A stretch of 64,000 nt of DNA from JBCCGI01 sp039029355 (lineage in GTDB: Bacteria; Planctomycetota; UBA1135; GCA-002686595), in contig JBCCGI010000020.1 in NCBI GenBank assembly GCA_039029355.1, positions 50,919 through 114,918 of the forward strand, given 5' to 3'. Position numbers and translations under genes: made by a program. Positions 25,440 through 34,563 of the stretch are shown piece by piece (within the stretch, counting starts at the first letter, position 1; each line of letters starts with the position of its first letter). The notes beneath the pieces were generated by a model. It saw only the letters and a program-made list of their open reading frames with translations. It was not told the DNA's origin and made no database searches.

Positions 25440-25802
25440 CCCGCGCGAAGGCCCAAAAGGGGTTCAGCGCTCGCCGGACTTCTTCCGGCAGGGCGCTTGT
25501 GCAGCGCGCCTCCCATGTAACCCCCCCGCCTCGGCCTCTTCGCCTGGCACGTGCAGACCAGCCCGCATGCCGCCGGTGGACTCACATGGAGCGCGCTTCC
25601 GCCGGCACACCCGAAGGGCACGTCCCTTCTGCTGCAGGGCATCGCCTTGGACGACGCAGCGGCCAACGGAATTCTCGCAGCGACGGACGCCCACGACATC
25701 GGGAGTCACTGAGCGCGAGCGAGCGCTACGGCGAGGTGCAGCGCGGGCTCGCAAGCGAGCTCGTGCCTGGCAGGCATGCGGGCCCGCGGGTCGGACGGCA
25801 CA
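25440..25802. other. Intergenic region, no gene recognised
   Basis: This 363-bp stretch separates the decayed FG-GAP gene from the hydrolase. Frames open through it give Arg/Ala-rich translations without family motifs. It may hold the lost 5' part of the FG-GAP gene in degraded form and the hydrolase promoter, but no convincing promoter, terminator or RNA was seen. Confidence 0.4.
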
Positions 25803-26522
25803 ATGGCCGCCCGCATGGGCGCAGCCCAGACCCTCCTGTGTCTCCCGGGCCTCGACGGCACCGGTGACCTCTTCGAGCCGTTCCTGAGGAAGCTGCCGCG
25901 AGGGTGGCGCGGCGAAGCCGTGGCCTATCCCACCGACCGCGCGCTCGACTACGACGGCCTGCTCGACTACGTGCGCGCTCGCGTTCCGGCGGCCGATTCG
26001 CTGGTCGTCGTCGCCGAGTCGTTCTCGGGCCCTCTGGGAGCGCGGCTGGCCGCCGAGCGACCGCCGGGGCTCTCGGGGCTTGTGCTCGTTGCGAGCTTTG
26101 TCTCACCTCCGCTGGAGGGCCTCTCCGCGCACGCAGCGCGGCTCGTGTCGAGGCTGGCCTTCCGGGTTGCGCCTCCGCGCTTCGCGCTCCGTTGGGCGCT
26201 GACCGGCGGAGATGACGCGATGGCGGCCAACGTCGGTCGAGCCGTGTCCCGGGTCCACCCGGCCGTGCTGGCGGCCCGCGTCCGCGCCATGCTTGCCCTG
26301 GATGCCCGCGATGCGCTCCGCGCGTGCTCGGTGCCGGTGCTCTATCTGGCCGGCGCGCGGGATCGGCTGGTACGGCGGGCCTCGGTCGACACGGTTCGCG
26401 CGGCGCGGCCGGACGTCGTCACGCGCGAGTTGGACGCACCTCACCTTGTGCTGCAGACGGCTCCGGCCGCCTCGGTCGCGGCCATTCGGGACTGGCTCAC
26501 TCCCCGCTCCCCCGAGGCCTGA
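25803..26522 (+). CDS. Alpha/beta-fold hydrolase
   Basis: A 239-residue cytoplasmic alpha/beta hydrolase. The strand TLLCLPGLDGTGDLF supplies the oxyanion region. Ser73 in AESFSG is the nucleophile elbow, with alanine in the first glycine position of GxSxG. Asp188 in AGARDRL and His215 in DAPHLVLQ complete the triad at the expected spacing. No lid or cofactor domain is present, so the substrate cannot be deduced; similar proteins are esterases or peptidase-like hydrolases. The start is uncertain: ATG at 25776, 25803 or 25815 all lie in frame, none has a clear Shine-Dalgarno, and homology begins right after the last. It appears monocistronic. Confidence 0.82.
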   Translation: MAARMGAAQTLLCLPGLDGTGDLFEPFLRKLPRGWRGEAVAYPTDRALDYDGLLDYVRARVPAADSLVVVAESFSGPLGARLAAERPPGLSGLVLVASFVSPPLEGLSAHAARLVSRLAFRVAPPRFALRWALTGGDDAMAANVGRAVSRVHPAVLAARVRAMLALDARDALRACSVPVLYLAGARDRLVRRASVDTVRAARPDVVTRELDAPHLVLQTAPAASVAAIRDWLTPRSPEA

Positions 26523-26632
26523 CGCGCTGCGGCTCCGAGGAGGGCGACTTTTTTCGTGCGCTTCTCAGCGCTCTGTCTCTGACGGCGCGCCGGCGGGAAT
26601 GGACCTCCGGCACGCGAAACACGGAGACAGCC

Positions 26633-28351
26633 ATGTACACCAAGAAAATCGTCCGTCAGACCCTCCTCGCCCTCGCGGGCTCGTCGCTCGTAGGCCTCGC
26701 CCAGGCCCAGGACGAGCTCGTGGAGTTCGGCCTCGAGCACACCGCGCTCGACCTCGCTGAGCTGAGCCTGGAAGGCGGCAAGATCAAGGTCTCAAACCTC
26801 GGGAGCTCGGGCTGCGACGGCGTCCGGATCGCGACGCCGCCGGTCGACGGCTACGACGGGATCTATGCCCCGGCCGGCCTCTCCGACCCGGACGACCAGG
26901 TCACCTACGACTTCTACGGAGCCGTGCCCGGCGGGGTGCCCGTGAAGGTCGGCGGCTTCCAGGTCCAGAACGTCGGCGCCGAGATGCTCGAGCTTACGCT
27001 CGAGACCACCTCGGGCGCGCCGATCGGCATCCGGGCCCTCCACAACGGCGCCGTCGTCTACGAGGAGAGCAACGTCGCGAGCAGCGGCGACTGGAAGATC
27101 ACCATCTCCATCGAGATCGAGCCGATCGACGCGCACGTGTCCTTCGGCGACTCCTGGGATGACTGGGGCGCCGGGGCTTCCTGGAACGGCGCGACCGACG
27201 GCGGCGGGACGACCGGCCTCATCAACGGGCAGGCGGTGTTCTTCGACCACCTGTACTTCTACCCCGAGGCGCCGGGGCAGCCCGACATGCAGTTGGCCTA
27301 CGTCGAAATCATGGCGGCGGGCGTGCCGGAGCTGCTGCTCGAGCGCGCGGCGCTGCAGATGTTCGGCGCGTCGGTCAGCGCGCTCGGGGGAGCGGTTTTC
27401 TCCAGCGGCGGGGACGACCTGACCGTGACGGGCGCCGCCGGGGATCCGGCAGGCGCGCAGCTCGACCTCGGCCCGACCGCCGGTGCGACCGTCGATCTCT
27501 CCGGCCTGCCCAGTCCCGCCGCGCCGGGCGACAGGCTGACGATGCTGGCCGAAGGAGTCCTGGACGGCGTCGCCGGGCAGGCGCTCGCCACCGCGAGCTT
27601 CACCTCGGGTGCGGACGGGGTCGTCGTGCAGCCCGACTTCACGGCCGTCGGCGCGCAGGTCTCGACGGTCGAGGTCTACGACGGCGGTCAGCTCGTCGCC
27701 TCGGTGCCGGGGCTGTCCGGCGATGTCGCCGAGCTTCCTAGCCTGGCGTTCGACATCACGCTCTGCTTCACCTACGGCTCCTTCAAGCTCGAGATCAAGC
27801 TCGAGGACTTCGCCGCCCCGATCACCGTCGGGGGCACGACGTACGTCGGCGACGAGTTGCGCATCGTCGGCGAGAGCGGCTTCGATCACACCGGGTGGGT
27901 CGAGCTGCTCTCCCTGTCGCTCGAGGGCTCGTCCGGCTCGCTGACCATCGACGGCGTCGACGTGAAGCGCCCCGACTTCTACTCCGAGATCGTCGCCATG
28001 GAGGCCGCGACCGGCGGTCCGCAGGAGTTCGTCATCAACTCCGGCTCTGACCACGCGGGCCAGCTCTACGTCGCACTGGGTTCGCTCTCGGGGACGGCGC
28101 CCGGGACGCCGTTCGCCGGCGTGATCCTGCCGGTCAACTTCGATGCGTACACGAACGTGCTCCTCAACGGCGCGCCCTTCTTCACCGGCACGATCGGAGT
28201 GCTCGACGGCAACGGCTACGCGACCTGCTCGCTCAACCTGCCTCCCACTCCCGGCTATGCGGGGCTCGAGCTGGACCACGCCGTGATCTCGCTCGGTCCG
28301 TCGCTGCTGCCCGACTTCGTCAGCGAGCCGGTTCACCTGAGCCTGCAGTAG
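26633..28351 (+). CDS. Large secreted protein with shared C-terminal module
   Basis: A 572-residue exported protein starting MYTKKIVRQTLLALAGSSLVGLAQAQ, a clear signal peptide cleaved near residue 26. The ATG at 26633 follows GGAG by 7 nt; the frame is open further upstream but that part reads as noncoding. The mature part is acidic, Gly/Ser/Asp-rich and predicted beta-rich throughout, with no enzyme motif I can name. Its last 105 residues (LYVALGSLSG, GVILPVNFDAY, GVLDGNGYATCSLNLPP) match the module found on several other secreted proteins here. A cell-surface or matrix role is likely; no specific function is assigned. A T6 tract at 26549 lies between it and the hydrolase gene. Confidence 0.82.
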   Translation: MYTKKIVRQTLLALAGSSLVGLAQAQDELVEFGLEHTALDLAELSLEGGKIKVSNLGSSGCDGVRIATPPVDGYDGIYAPAGLSDPDDQVTYDFYGAVPGGVPVKVGGFQVQNVGAEMLELTLETTSGAPIGIRALHNGAVVYEESNVASSGDWKITISIEIEPIDAHVSFGDSWDDWGAGASWNGATDGGGTTGLINGQAVFFDHLYFYPEAPGQPDMQLAYVEIMAAGVPELLLERAALQMFGASVSALGGAVFSSGGDDLTVTGAAGDPAGAQLDLGPTAGATVDLSGLPSPAAPGDRLTMLAEGVLDGVAGQALATASFTSGADGVVVQPDFTAVGAQVSTVEVYDGGQLVASVPGLSGDVAELPSLAFDITLCFTYGSFKLEIKLEDFAAPITVGGTTYVGDELRIVGESGFDHTGWVELLSLSLEGSSGSLTIDGVDVKRPDFYSEIVAMEAATGGPQEFVINSGSDHAGQLYVALGSLSGTAPGTPFAGVILPVNFDAYTNVLLNGAPFFTGTIGVLDGNGYATCSLNLPPTPGYAGLELDHAVISLGPSLLPDFVSEPVHLSLQ

Positions 28352-28416
28352 CACCGGTCTTTCGGTACCGCACGGGTTCGCCGGCACCCGCGGGTTTCGC
28401 GATCCGCCGTAGGATT

Positions 28417-28447
28417 GGGGAGGAGCGGCCGGCTGCGGCTCCTCCCC
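28417..28447. terminator. Hairpin between secreted-protein gene and kelch gene
   Basis: GGGGAGGAGC (28417-28426) and GCTCCTCCCC (28438-28447) form a perfect 10-bp stem with an 11-nt loop, followed by the pyrimidine stretch CTCTCTCGTTCGT. It could terminate the upstream gene. It ends 17 nt before the kelch start, so it may instead be a 5' leader structure. Confidence 0.5.
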
Positions 28448-28464
28448 CTCTCTCGTTCGTCGCC

Positions 28465-30030
28465 ATGCATCTCATCCACGCCGCCCTCGCCCTCGCCGCC
28501 CTCGCCGCCCTGTCCGCCCCCGCCGACGCGCAGCTCGAACTCTGCTGGTCGGACGGCATCCTCGGAAGCGGTGTCACCTACGACCTGAGCGGCGGTCCCG
28601 GTCTCGGCTACGCCTTGGTCCCGTCGCTCAACGGCGGTCCGACGCCGCTGGCCCTGATCGATCCCACCGACCCGCGCCTGCTCGACGTCGGGATCGACTT
28701 GATCGGCTTCCTGGACGTCGGCTTCCTCGACGCGACCGGCGCGGCGACGGCGAGCTACCCGCTGCCCGCCAACCCGGCGCTGGCGGGCTTCGTGCTGTAC
28801 GCGCAGGCGGTCGACTTCCCCGGGGCGGGGTCGTTCTTCGGCGACCTGTCGAACCGCGTCGAGCTCACGCTCGCCAGCATCGGCGACACCCACCCGGCAC
28901 ACAACGAGGACGCGGACGCGCGCCGCTTTGCTCCCGCCGCACAGCTCGACGACGAATCGTGGCTGATCGTTGGCGGCGAGACGCCGGGCACACCTCCGAC
29001 CCCTCTGGATTCGGCGGTGCGCTTCGACCGCAAGACGGTGAGCTACCTCCCGGTTGCCGCCGCGTTGCCGGAGCCCCGCAGCCGCGCCTCGGCGACGGCG
29101 CTCGACGACGGGCGCGTCCTGATCGCCGGCGGCTATGGGAACGCCGGCGTCCTCGCCAGCACGGTGCTCTACGACCCCGCTGCGGGCACGTTCTCCGCGG
29201 GCGCGTCGATGGGGTCGCCGCGCGTGCTCCACACGGCGACCAAGCTCGACGACGGGCGCGTGTTCGTCGCCGGTGGCTCGACCGAGTTCACCCCGGGGCA
29301 TCCGATCGGCTATCCGTTGAGCGTGACGTCGGCGGTCAACGAGACGACCGAGATCTACGACCCGACAACGGACACGTGGACTCCCGGGCCGGGGCTTGCG
29401 GCACCGGTGACGACGGCCGAGGCCGAGCGGCTGAGCGACGGCCGCGTCCTGATCGCGGGCGGAATCGAGGCGGTCCCCGGCGTCTCCCCGGCGACGACGG
29501 CGCGCTGCTATCTCTACGACCCGGGCGGGGGCGGCTTGCCCGAGACCGATCCGCTCCCTGCCCCGCGCCAACACATCGGAATCGGCCCGCTTCTCGGCGG
29601 AGGCGTCCTCGTGGTCGGCGGAGCGGACATCGACTTCGGCACCTTGGGGACCACCGTTCACGACGACACCTGGATCTACGACGAGGGCATGGAGAGCTGG
29701 GGCGCGGGCCCGGACGCGATCCAGTCCGTCCGCTGCGGGCAGGTGATCTGCACGTACTCGCCCAAGGGCATCTACATCCTGGGCGGCGGGCTCGACAGCC
29801 TCGACCTCGCGACCGGAAGCGCGGTGTACTCGCGCGAGGTCTACGCCCTCGACGAGACGCTCTCGAGCTGGACGCACGTCGGGCAGCAGACGCAGGACCG
29901 CATGGGCGGCGTGATCCTGGACCTGGACGACGGGATCCACCTGGTCGGGATCGGCAGCGGCGGAGACGTCGGCGGCTCGGACGACAAGAGCGCCGACGTC
30001 CTCACCGTGATCGACCCGAACGGCTGCTAG
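28465..30030 (+). CDS. Secreted kelch/galactose-oxidase-like beta-propeller protein
   Basis: A 521-residue exported protein. Residues 1-23 (MHLIHAALALAALAALSAPADA) are a signal peptide. Residues about 24-145 resemble the module found at the C-terminus of other secreted proteins here (GYALVPSLNGGPTPLALID, LDVGFLDATGAA, LPANPALAGFVLYAQA), but here at the N-terminus. From about 150 to the end it has kelch-type blades of the form DDGRVLIAGG-YGN...-VLYDPAAGTF, with recurring DGRVLIAGG/DGRVFVAGG and DPTTDTWTPGPGL elements, giving a beta-propeller. No galactose-oxidase copper ligands were recognised, so a binding rather than catalytic role is likelier. Its stop lies 10 bp from that of the convergent kinase gene, and both stops fall in a short palindrome (30026-30045). 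Confidence 0.82.
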   Translation: MHLIHAALALAALAALSAPADAQLELCWSDGILGSGVTYDLSGGPGLGYALVPSLNGGPTPLALIDPTDPRLLDVGIDLIGFLDVGFLDATGAATASYPLPANPALAGFVLYAQAVDFPGAGSFFGDLSNRVELTLASIGDTHPAHNEDADARRFAPAAQLDDESWLIVGGETPGTPPTPLDSAVRFDRKTVSYLPVAAALPEPRSRASATALDDGRVLIAGGYGNAGVLASTVLYDPAAGTFSAGASMGSPRVLHTATKLDDGRVFVAGGSTEFTPGHPIGYPLSVTSAVNETTEIYDPTTDTWTPGPGLAAPVTTAEAERLSDGRVLIAGGIEAVPGVSPATTARCYLYDPGGGGLPETDPLPAPRQHIGIGPLLGGGVLVVGGADIDFGTLGTTVHDDTWIYDEGMESWGAGPDAIQSVRCGQVICTYSPKGIYILGGGLDSLDLATGSAVYSREVYALDETLSSWTHVGQQTQDRMGGVILDLDDGIHLVGIGSGGDVGGSDDKSADVLTVIDPNGC

Positions 30031-30040
30031 CGCGAGCTCG

Positions 30041-32218
30041 CTAGCGGACCGGTCGGGCCGGCCGCAGGCCGAGGGCGGACATCGTGAAGTCGGCGTGGTC
30101 GCGCATGCGCATACCGACGTTCAAGAGGTCGAGCTGCAGGCCGAAGGACGCGCCGCGGAAGACGCGCCGCTCGTCGTCCTCGAAGACGTCGGCGCACCAC
30201 TCGAGCGCGTTGCCCATCGTGTCGTAGAGACCGAAGGGGTTCGGGCTCCGGCTGCCGACCGTCGCGGGCGTGCCGCCGCGTAGGTGTTCCTGCTCGAGCA
30301 CGTCCAGGCCGGCGTCCTCACCCCACCAGCGCCCGGCCGTCCCGGCGCGGGCGCCGTGCTCCCACTGCCGCTCCGACGGCAGCGCGAGATCGAGGCGCGC
30401 GAGGCCCTGCGCCGCCCGGTTCCACGAGACCCAGGTCACCGGTTCGAGCGCCGCACCCGCGGCAGCCGCGCCCTGCGTCCGCTCCCACTGTGCGACCGTC
30501 AGCTCGAACTTCGACAGGAAGAACGGCTGTCCCTCGCCGGGAAGGAGCACGAACACGATCGAAGACGCGGCGTCCGGCGCGAGGGCGCGGCCGTCGACGC
30601 GCTCGGGCGCGCGGCCGGAGCGGAGGTGGGCAAACTCCTCCAGCCCCGAGGCAGGGTCGGGTCCGAGGGGGATCAACCCGACCTGGGGCTCCAGCGCGAG
30701 GCCTTCGAAGCGGGCGTCCGCCGTCACGCGCTCCCGCGCCGCGGACCAGGCGTCGGCCGGCTCGACCACGGTCAGGCGCTCGACGCGTTCGGCCCACTCG
30801 ATGCGCTCCTCGACCGACTCGATCGCGCGGTCGAGGGCATCGAGGTCGTCGAGCAGGTTGGGGCCGCGCTCCGCGTGCGCGGGGCGGCGGCGCGCGAGAT
30901 CGCGCGCGGGACCCAGCCACGCGGTCATCGCCTCGACGCGCTGCGGGAGGGCGGGATAGAGCCCCTCGGCCTCCGCCAGGTAGGCCGCACAACGGTACAC
31001 GTCGAGGGACAGGAACTCCTCCTCGGCACGGAGCCGCTCCTGACGGATCCAGACGGCGACGCCGGCTCCGATCGCCAGCACGACCCCGGCGATCGCCGCG
31101 GCGAACCCGCGGTTGCGCTGGACCCACTTCTTGAGCTCCGCCCATCCGCCGCTCTCGTAGGCGCTGACGACGCGCCCCTCGAGGTACGAGCGCAGGTCCG
31201 CGTTGAGCGCCTCCATCGACGCGTAGCGGGCGTCCGGATCGCGCGCCATGGCCCGCGCGCAGATCGCGACGAGCTCCGCCGGCGTACCCGGGCGGATGGG
31301 GAGCGCGCGCGGCGGCCCCGAGCGCACCAGCTCGAGCACCTCGAGCGAAGAGCGCTGCGAGCCGTCGTCGTACGGCCGCTCGCCCGCGAGAAGGTGGTAG
31401 AGAATCGCGCCGCACGCGTACACGTCCGCCGCGGCGCCGACCTCGACGGTCCGACCGGCGGCCTGCTCCGGGGCCATGTAGGCGGGCGTCCCGACGACGT
31501 CGCCGTCGAGCGTCAACCCCGGCCCGTCCGCGCTCGATCCGTCGTTCTCCGCGCCGGTGGCCTTGGCCAACCCCCAGTCGAGCACGTAGGTCTCGCCGAA
31601 GCGCCCGACCATCACGTTGGCCGGCTTGAGGTCGCGGTGCACGACGCCGCGCGAATGCGCGTACGCCACGGCCTCGACGGCGCGCAGCAGGACGCTGAGC
31701 GCGCGCGTCAGCGACCACCCACCGCGCCCCGCCCGCGCGAGCTCGATCACCTCCTCGAACGTGTGGCCCTCGACCAGCGGCATCGTGTAGAAGGCCCCGC
31801 CGTCTTCGTCCGTGCGCAGCTCGTGGATCGGCACGATGCCCGGGTGCACGAGGTTGCCGGTCACCCGCGCCTCCTCGAGGAAGCGCGCGAGGCGCCGGGC
31901 CGGCGGCGCTCCACCGGTCGCCGCGTCGGAGCGGATCACCTTCATCGCCAGGCGCCGGCGGAGGTTCGCGTCGAAGACCCGGAAGACGACCCCCATCCCA
32001 CCGCGCCCAAGCTCGCCTTCGACCGCGTAGCGCGCGTCCTCCGGCAGCTCCGATCCCGGGCCATCGATCAGCGGCGAGAGCTTCGTCCAGAGGGCACGCA
32101 TGCGGCGCAGCTCGTCGGCGAGCTGCGGCCGATCGGCGCAGAAGGCGTCGAAGTCGACCTCCCCCTCGTCGAGGAGGGCGAGGTACTCCGCGAAGGCCTC
32201 CTCGGCCTCCGGCGACAT
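30041..32218 (-). CDS. Membrane Ser/Thr protein kinase with C-terminal FGE-sulfatase-type domain
   Basis: A 725-residue PknB-type Hanks kinase. The catalytic domain (about 62-350) has GRGGMG (71-76), Lys93 in AMKVI, HRDLKPAN (194-201) and APEQ. The DFG motif reads DWG (214-216), common in bacterial kinases. A juxtamembrane segment leads to one TM helix at about 371-390. The extracytoplasmic part has a helical stretch, then (about 535-725) a formylglycine-generating-enzyme/SUMF1-like fold with the signatures FELTVAQWER, LPSERQWEHGARAG, NPFGLYDTMGNALEWCADVF and RGASF. In kinases this domain usually senses ligands rather than oxidises cysteine. Seven bases separate it from the upstream sigma-factor gene, so the two form an operon. 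The N-terminal 60 residues (DFDAFCADRPQLADELRRMR) form the helical region usual before planctomycete kinases. Confidence 0.92.
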   Translation of the reverse strand: MSPEAEEAFAEYLALLDEGEVDFDAFCADRPQLADELRRMRALWTKLSPLIDGPGSELPEDARYAVEGELGRGGMGVVFRVFDANLRRRLAMKVIRSDAATGGAPPARRLARFLEEARVTGNLVHPGIVPIHELRTDEDGGAFYTMPLVEGHTFEEVIELARAGRGGWSLTRALSVLLRAVEAVAYAHSRGVVHRDLKPANVMVGRFGETYVLDWGLAKATGAENDGSSADGPGLTLDGDVVGTPAYMAPEQAAGRTVEVGAAADVYACGAILYHLLAGERPYDDGSQRSSLEVLELVRSGPPRALPIRPGTPAELVAICARAMARDPDARYASMEALNADLRSYLEGRVVSAYESGGWAELKKWVQRNRGFAAAIAGVVLAIGAGVAVWIRQERLRAEEEFLSLDVYRCAAYLAEAEGLYPALPQRVEAMTAWLGPARDLARRRPAHAERGPNLLDDLDALDRAIESVEERIEWAERVERLTVVEPADAWSAARERVTADARFEGLALEPQVGLIPLGPDPASGLEEFAHLRSGRAPERVDGRALAPDAASSIVFVLLPGEGQPFFLSKFELTVAQWERTQGAAAAGAALEPVTWVSWNRAAQGLARLDLALPSERQWEHGARAGTAGRWWGEDAGLDVLEQEHLRGGTPATVGSRSPNPFGLYDTMGNALEWCADVFEDDERRVFRGASFGLQLDLLNVGMRMRDHADFTMSALGLRPARPVR

Positions 32219-32225
32219 CGCCGGA

Positions 32226-32843
32226 TCAGTCGCCGCCGGACCCTCCGCCGACGCGCTTCATCAGCTCGACCCGCGCGCGGGCGTGGAGCATCCTGGCGGC
32301 GCCGCTGCTCGGGAGGCCGAGCCGCTCGGCGATCTCCGGCCAGGGCAAGCCGCGGCTCCGAAGCGCAATCACCTCCTGCTGGTGCTCCTGGAGACCGGCG
32401 ATCGCCGCGCGCACGCGATCCGCGAGCTCGTTCTCCGCGGCCCGCTCATCCGGGCGCAGAGTCGACCGCGCGGGGTCGATGCCGGGCGCCGAATCCCCCG
32501 GCGGGGGCGCGAGCGGAATGACCCGCGCCAGGTCGCGCTTCTCGCGCGCATGGAACTTGGCGAGGTCGCGAATGCGGTTCTCGACCAGGCTCGCGATCCA
32601 CTTGATGAACGCGTCGTCGTCGCGGACCCGGAAGTCGTCCAGGCCGACGACGACCTCGCCCATGGCCTCCTGAACGACGTCGCCCGACTCCGCGACCCGC
32701 CGCAGCCCCGCGCCGAGGCGAGCTCGCACGATGCGCAGCACGTGGGGGTAGTAGCGCCTCAGAATGTCGTCGAGCGCGCCGGTGTCCCCCGCCTGCGCGC
32801 GCTTGACGAGCTCGATCGTCGCGTGCGGCTCCGGGGCGGGCAT
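32226..32843 (-). CDS. ECF-type RNA polymerase sigma factor
   Basis: A 205-residue sigma-70 family factor. Region 2 (about 20-95) includes RRYYPHVLRIVRARLG, the DVVQEAMGEV core-binding segment and FIKWIASLVENRIRDL. Region 4 (about 140-195) has LQEHQQEVIALRSRGLPWPEIAERLGL with a helix-turn-helix. The pattern recalls ECF groups in Planctomycetota genetically linked to Ser/Thr kinases. The ATG at 32843 has GGAG 8 nt upstream; the frame stays open further left, but that part has no similarity. The kinase gene follows after 7 bp, which suggests that kinase signalling controls this sigma factor. Confidence 0.92.
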   Translation of the reverse strand: MPAPEPHATIELVKRAQAGDTGALDDILRRYYPHVLRIVRARLGAGLRRVAESGDVVQEAMGEVVVGLDDFRVRDDDAFIKWIASLVENRIRDLAKFHAREKRDLARVIPLAPPPGDSAPGIDPARSTLRPDERAAENELADRVRAAIAGLQEHQQEVIALRSRGLPWPEIAERLGLPSSGAARMLHARARVELMKRVGGGSGGD

Positions 32844-33282
32844 GGGGCTCCATGATACAGGAAGGCGTAGCGCCCACCGCACGGTGGTGCTGCGACGCGA
32901 GGACCGCCCGCGCGATCCGGGCGGCGCGCAGTTCTCCGGTGCCGCAGGCCGCGTATGGCGCGGGGCGCGAGGCCCGCGCCACCGGGTCACGAGGCGGAGC
33001 TTCAACCGCTCCGCGGACCCCCTCGCCTGCCCAGGCTCGCGGTTTGCACCGACCTCACGGGCGCTGCCGCGTCGGGCGCGGTCGAACGCGAGACCCGCCT
33101 CCAGAGGCCGGAACCGGGCGAGCCGCACTCCTTCCCGCGCTCGAGCCTGGGTTCGAAATGGAGCCTCTCGGGGAGCCTGCGCCGTTAAGGAGGGAACCTG
33201 CCCCGGGCTGGGGGCATTGTACCGGTGACGCATCGGAGGTCCGCCTCCTCCGACGTTCCCAGCTCCTCCCGACCGCCACACC
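32844..33282. promoter_or_regulatory. Divergent intergenic region, sigma/kinase operon and metal-uptake operon
   Basis: This 439-bp gap separates the leftward sigma-kinase operon from the rightward metal-uptake operon, so it must contain both promoters. I see no convincing -35/-10 pair, no A+T-rich Zur-like palindrome and no RNA gene. Open frames through it give Arg/Pro-rich translations without motifs. Confidence 0.4.
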
Positions 33283-34542
33283 ATGCCGTTCTCCCACACC
33301 GCCACCCTCCTCGCCCTGGCCGCAGCAGGCACGCCATCCGTTCAGGACGGCCCCGCCCGCTCGGGCTTCGACGCGCTCGCGACCGACCCCTACGCGGCCG
33401 GCGTGTTTCAGGAGCTGGACGTCGCGTCCGGCCCCCCGGTCCGTGTTCTGGCGCAGACCGTGCGCGGCAACACGGACGGCGCTCCCTTCGTTAACGTCCT
33501 GCGCTGGGCGGACGCGCGTGCTCTCCGGGGCAAGCTGATCGCCCTGCGGGTGCCCGTGCAGCTCCACGCTCCGTCGCTGGACACCTCGGCGCGGCTGTGG
33601 GTGCGGGTACTCCGCGCGGACGGCACCATCGCCTTTGAGGACGACGGGCTCGATTCCGCCAGCAGCGCGAGCGAGTGGACGACCCTCTCGTCGGTCGGGG
33701 CGATCGCGGAGGACGCGACCGACCTGTGCTTTGGGCTCGTCGTCGAGGGCAGCATGCAGGCGCGCATGCGCGCCTTCCAGCTCGAGCTGCGCGGCGACGT
33801 TGCGCCCCTCGATCCGCGTCATGCGATTCCCGAGCGCTGGGCCCGCGACCCCGACGTGCGGAGCTCCCATGCAGCCGACCCGGGGCGCGGTCTCGACCTG
33901 CGCGTCACGTCGTTCCTTCCCCCGGGGCACACCGCCGGGGACCTCCCCCACCTCTGGCTGTTGCTCGAGGAGCACGACCTCCGCGAGACCTACCGGATGG
34001 GACGCGCGTTGCTCCACTCGATGCGCCTCGCGCAGGACCCGCCCGCGATCGTCAGCCTCGTCCAGCCCGGGCGGGGACGGCTACCGGAGCCCCTGACCAG
34101 CGGGGACGGGGCCGAGTCCACCCTGAGCCTTCTTCATCAGCTCGTGCCCGAGCGCGCGGCAGGTGCCAGCCAACTCGTCGCCACGTCGGAGGATGCTCCG
34201 CGGCTCGCGGCCTCGGTCGGCGAGCTCGCCGCCGGGACGGTCGCGGAGAAGCTGGGCGGCGACGACTACCTGTGTTCCGAACGGGTCCTCCTGCGCTGGC
34301 TGTGCGCTCAACAGGATTCGGGCGGCGACCAGCAGCTCGCCGAGCTCCTCTTCGAGGCCTCGCTGGAGACGCTCACGCCCTGGGCGGCCGCGCTGACCGT
34401 GCAGCAGGCGAGCCACTCGCTCGAGGGGCACGAGTGCGAGCACGATCACGATCACTCGGGGCACGATCACTCGGGGCACGACCACTCGGGTCACGATCAC
34501 TCGGGTCACGACCAGTCGGGACACGACCTCAAGCACCTCTAG
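33283..34542 (+). CDS. Secreted protein with His/Asp-rich C-terminal metal-binding repeats
   Basis: A 419-residue protein leading the metal-uptake operon. The N-terminus (MPFSHTATLLALAAAGTPSVQ) looks like a signal peptide. Residues 20-375 are a mixed alpha/beta region of unknown family with scattered His and Asp. From about residue 380 the chain becomes a metal-binding tail: ECEHDHDHSG followed by repeated HDHSG units (389-413), giving more than ten histidines in 40 residues. Such tails bind zinc, nickel or cobalt. Twenty-one bases separate it from the ZnuA-like gene, so it is probably co-transcribed. Inferred job: an extracytoplasmic zinc scavenger or reservoir handing metal to the binding protein. 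I do not recognise the main domain. Confidence 0.78.
   Translation: MPFSHTATLLALAAAGTPSVQDGPARSGFDALATDPYAAGVFQELDVASGPPVRVLAQTVRGNTDGAPFVNVLRWADARALRGKLIALRVPVQLHAPSLDTSARLWVRVLRADGTIAFEDDGLDSASSASEWTTLSSVGAIAEDATDLCFGLVVEGSMQARMRAFQLELRGDVAPLDPRHAIPERWARDPDVRSSHAADPGRGLDLRVTSFLPPGHTAGDLPHLWLLLEEHDLRETYRMGRALLHSMRLAQDPPAIVSLVQPGRGRLPEPLTSGDGAESTLSLLHQLVPERAAGASQLVATSEDAPRLAASVGELAAGTVAEKLGGDDYLCSERVLLRWLCAQQDSGGDQQLAELLFEASLETLTPWAAALTVQQASHSLEGHECEHDHDHSGHDHSGHDHSGHDHSGHDQSGHDLKHL
34447..34521 (+). repeat. Five tandem 15-bp units encoding HDHSG
   Basis: Five consecutive 15-bp units (first copy CACGATCACTCGGGG, later copies with one to three changes) encode HDHSG, HDHSG, HDHSG, HDHSG, HDQSG. 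The changes are mostly synonymous third-position T/C or G/T, which points to older duplications kept under selection for protein sequence. Confidence 0.9.
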
Positions 34543-34563
34543 GCGACAGATCCACGACCGACC

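Noticed and set aside
26792..29940. Long minus-strand frames opposite the two secreted proteins at 26633 and 28465
   Set aside because: The plus strand has signal peptides, kelch blades and the shared terminal module; the minus frames have no motif.
30026..30045. Palindrome spanning both stop codons of the kelch and kinase genes as a terminator
   Set aside because: The stem is only 7 bp with no T tract; the symmetry comes partly from two convergent TAG stops.
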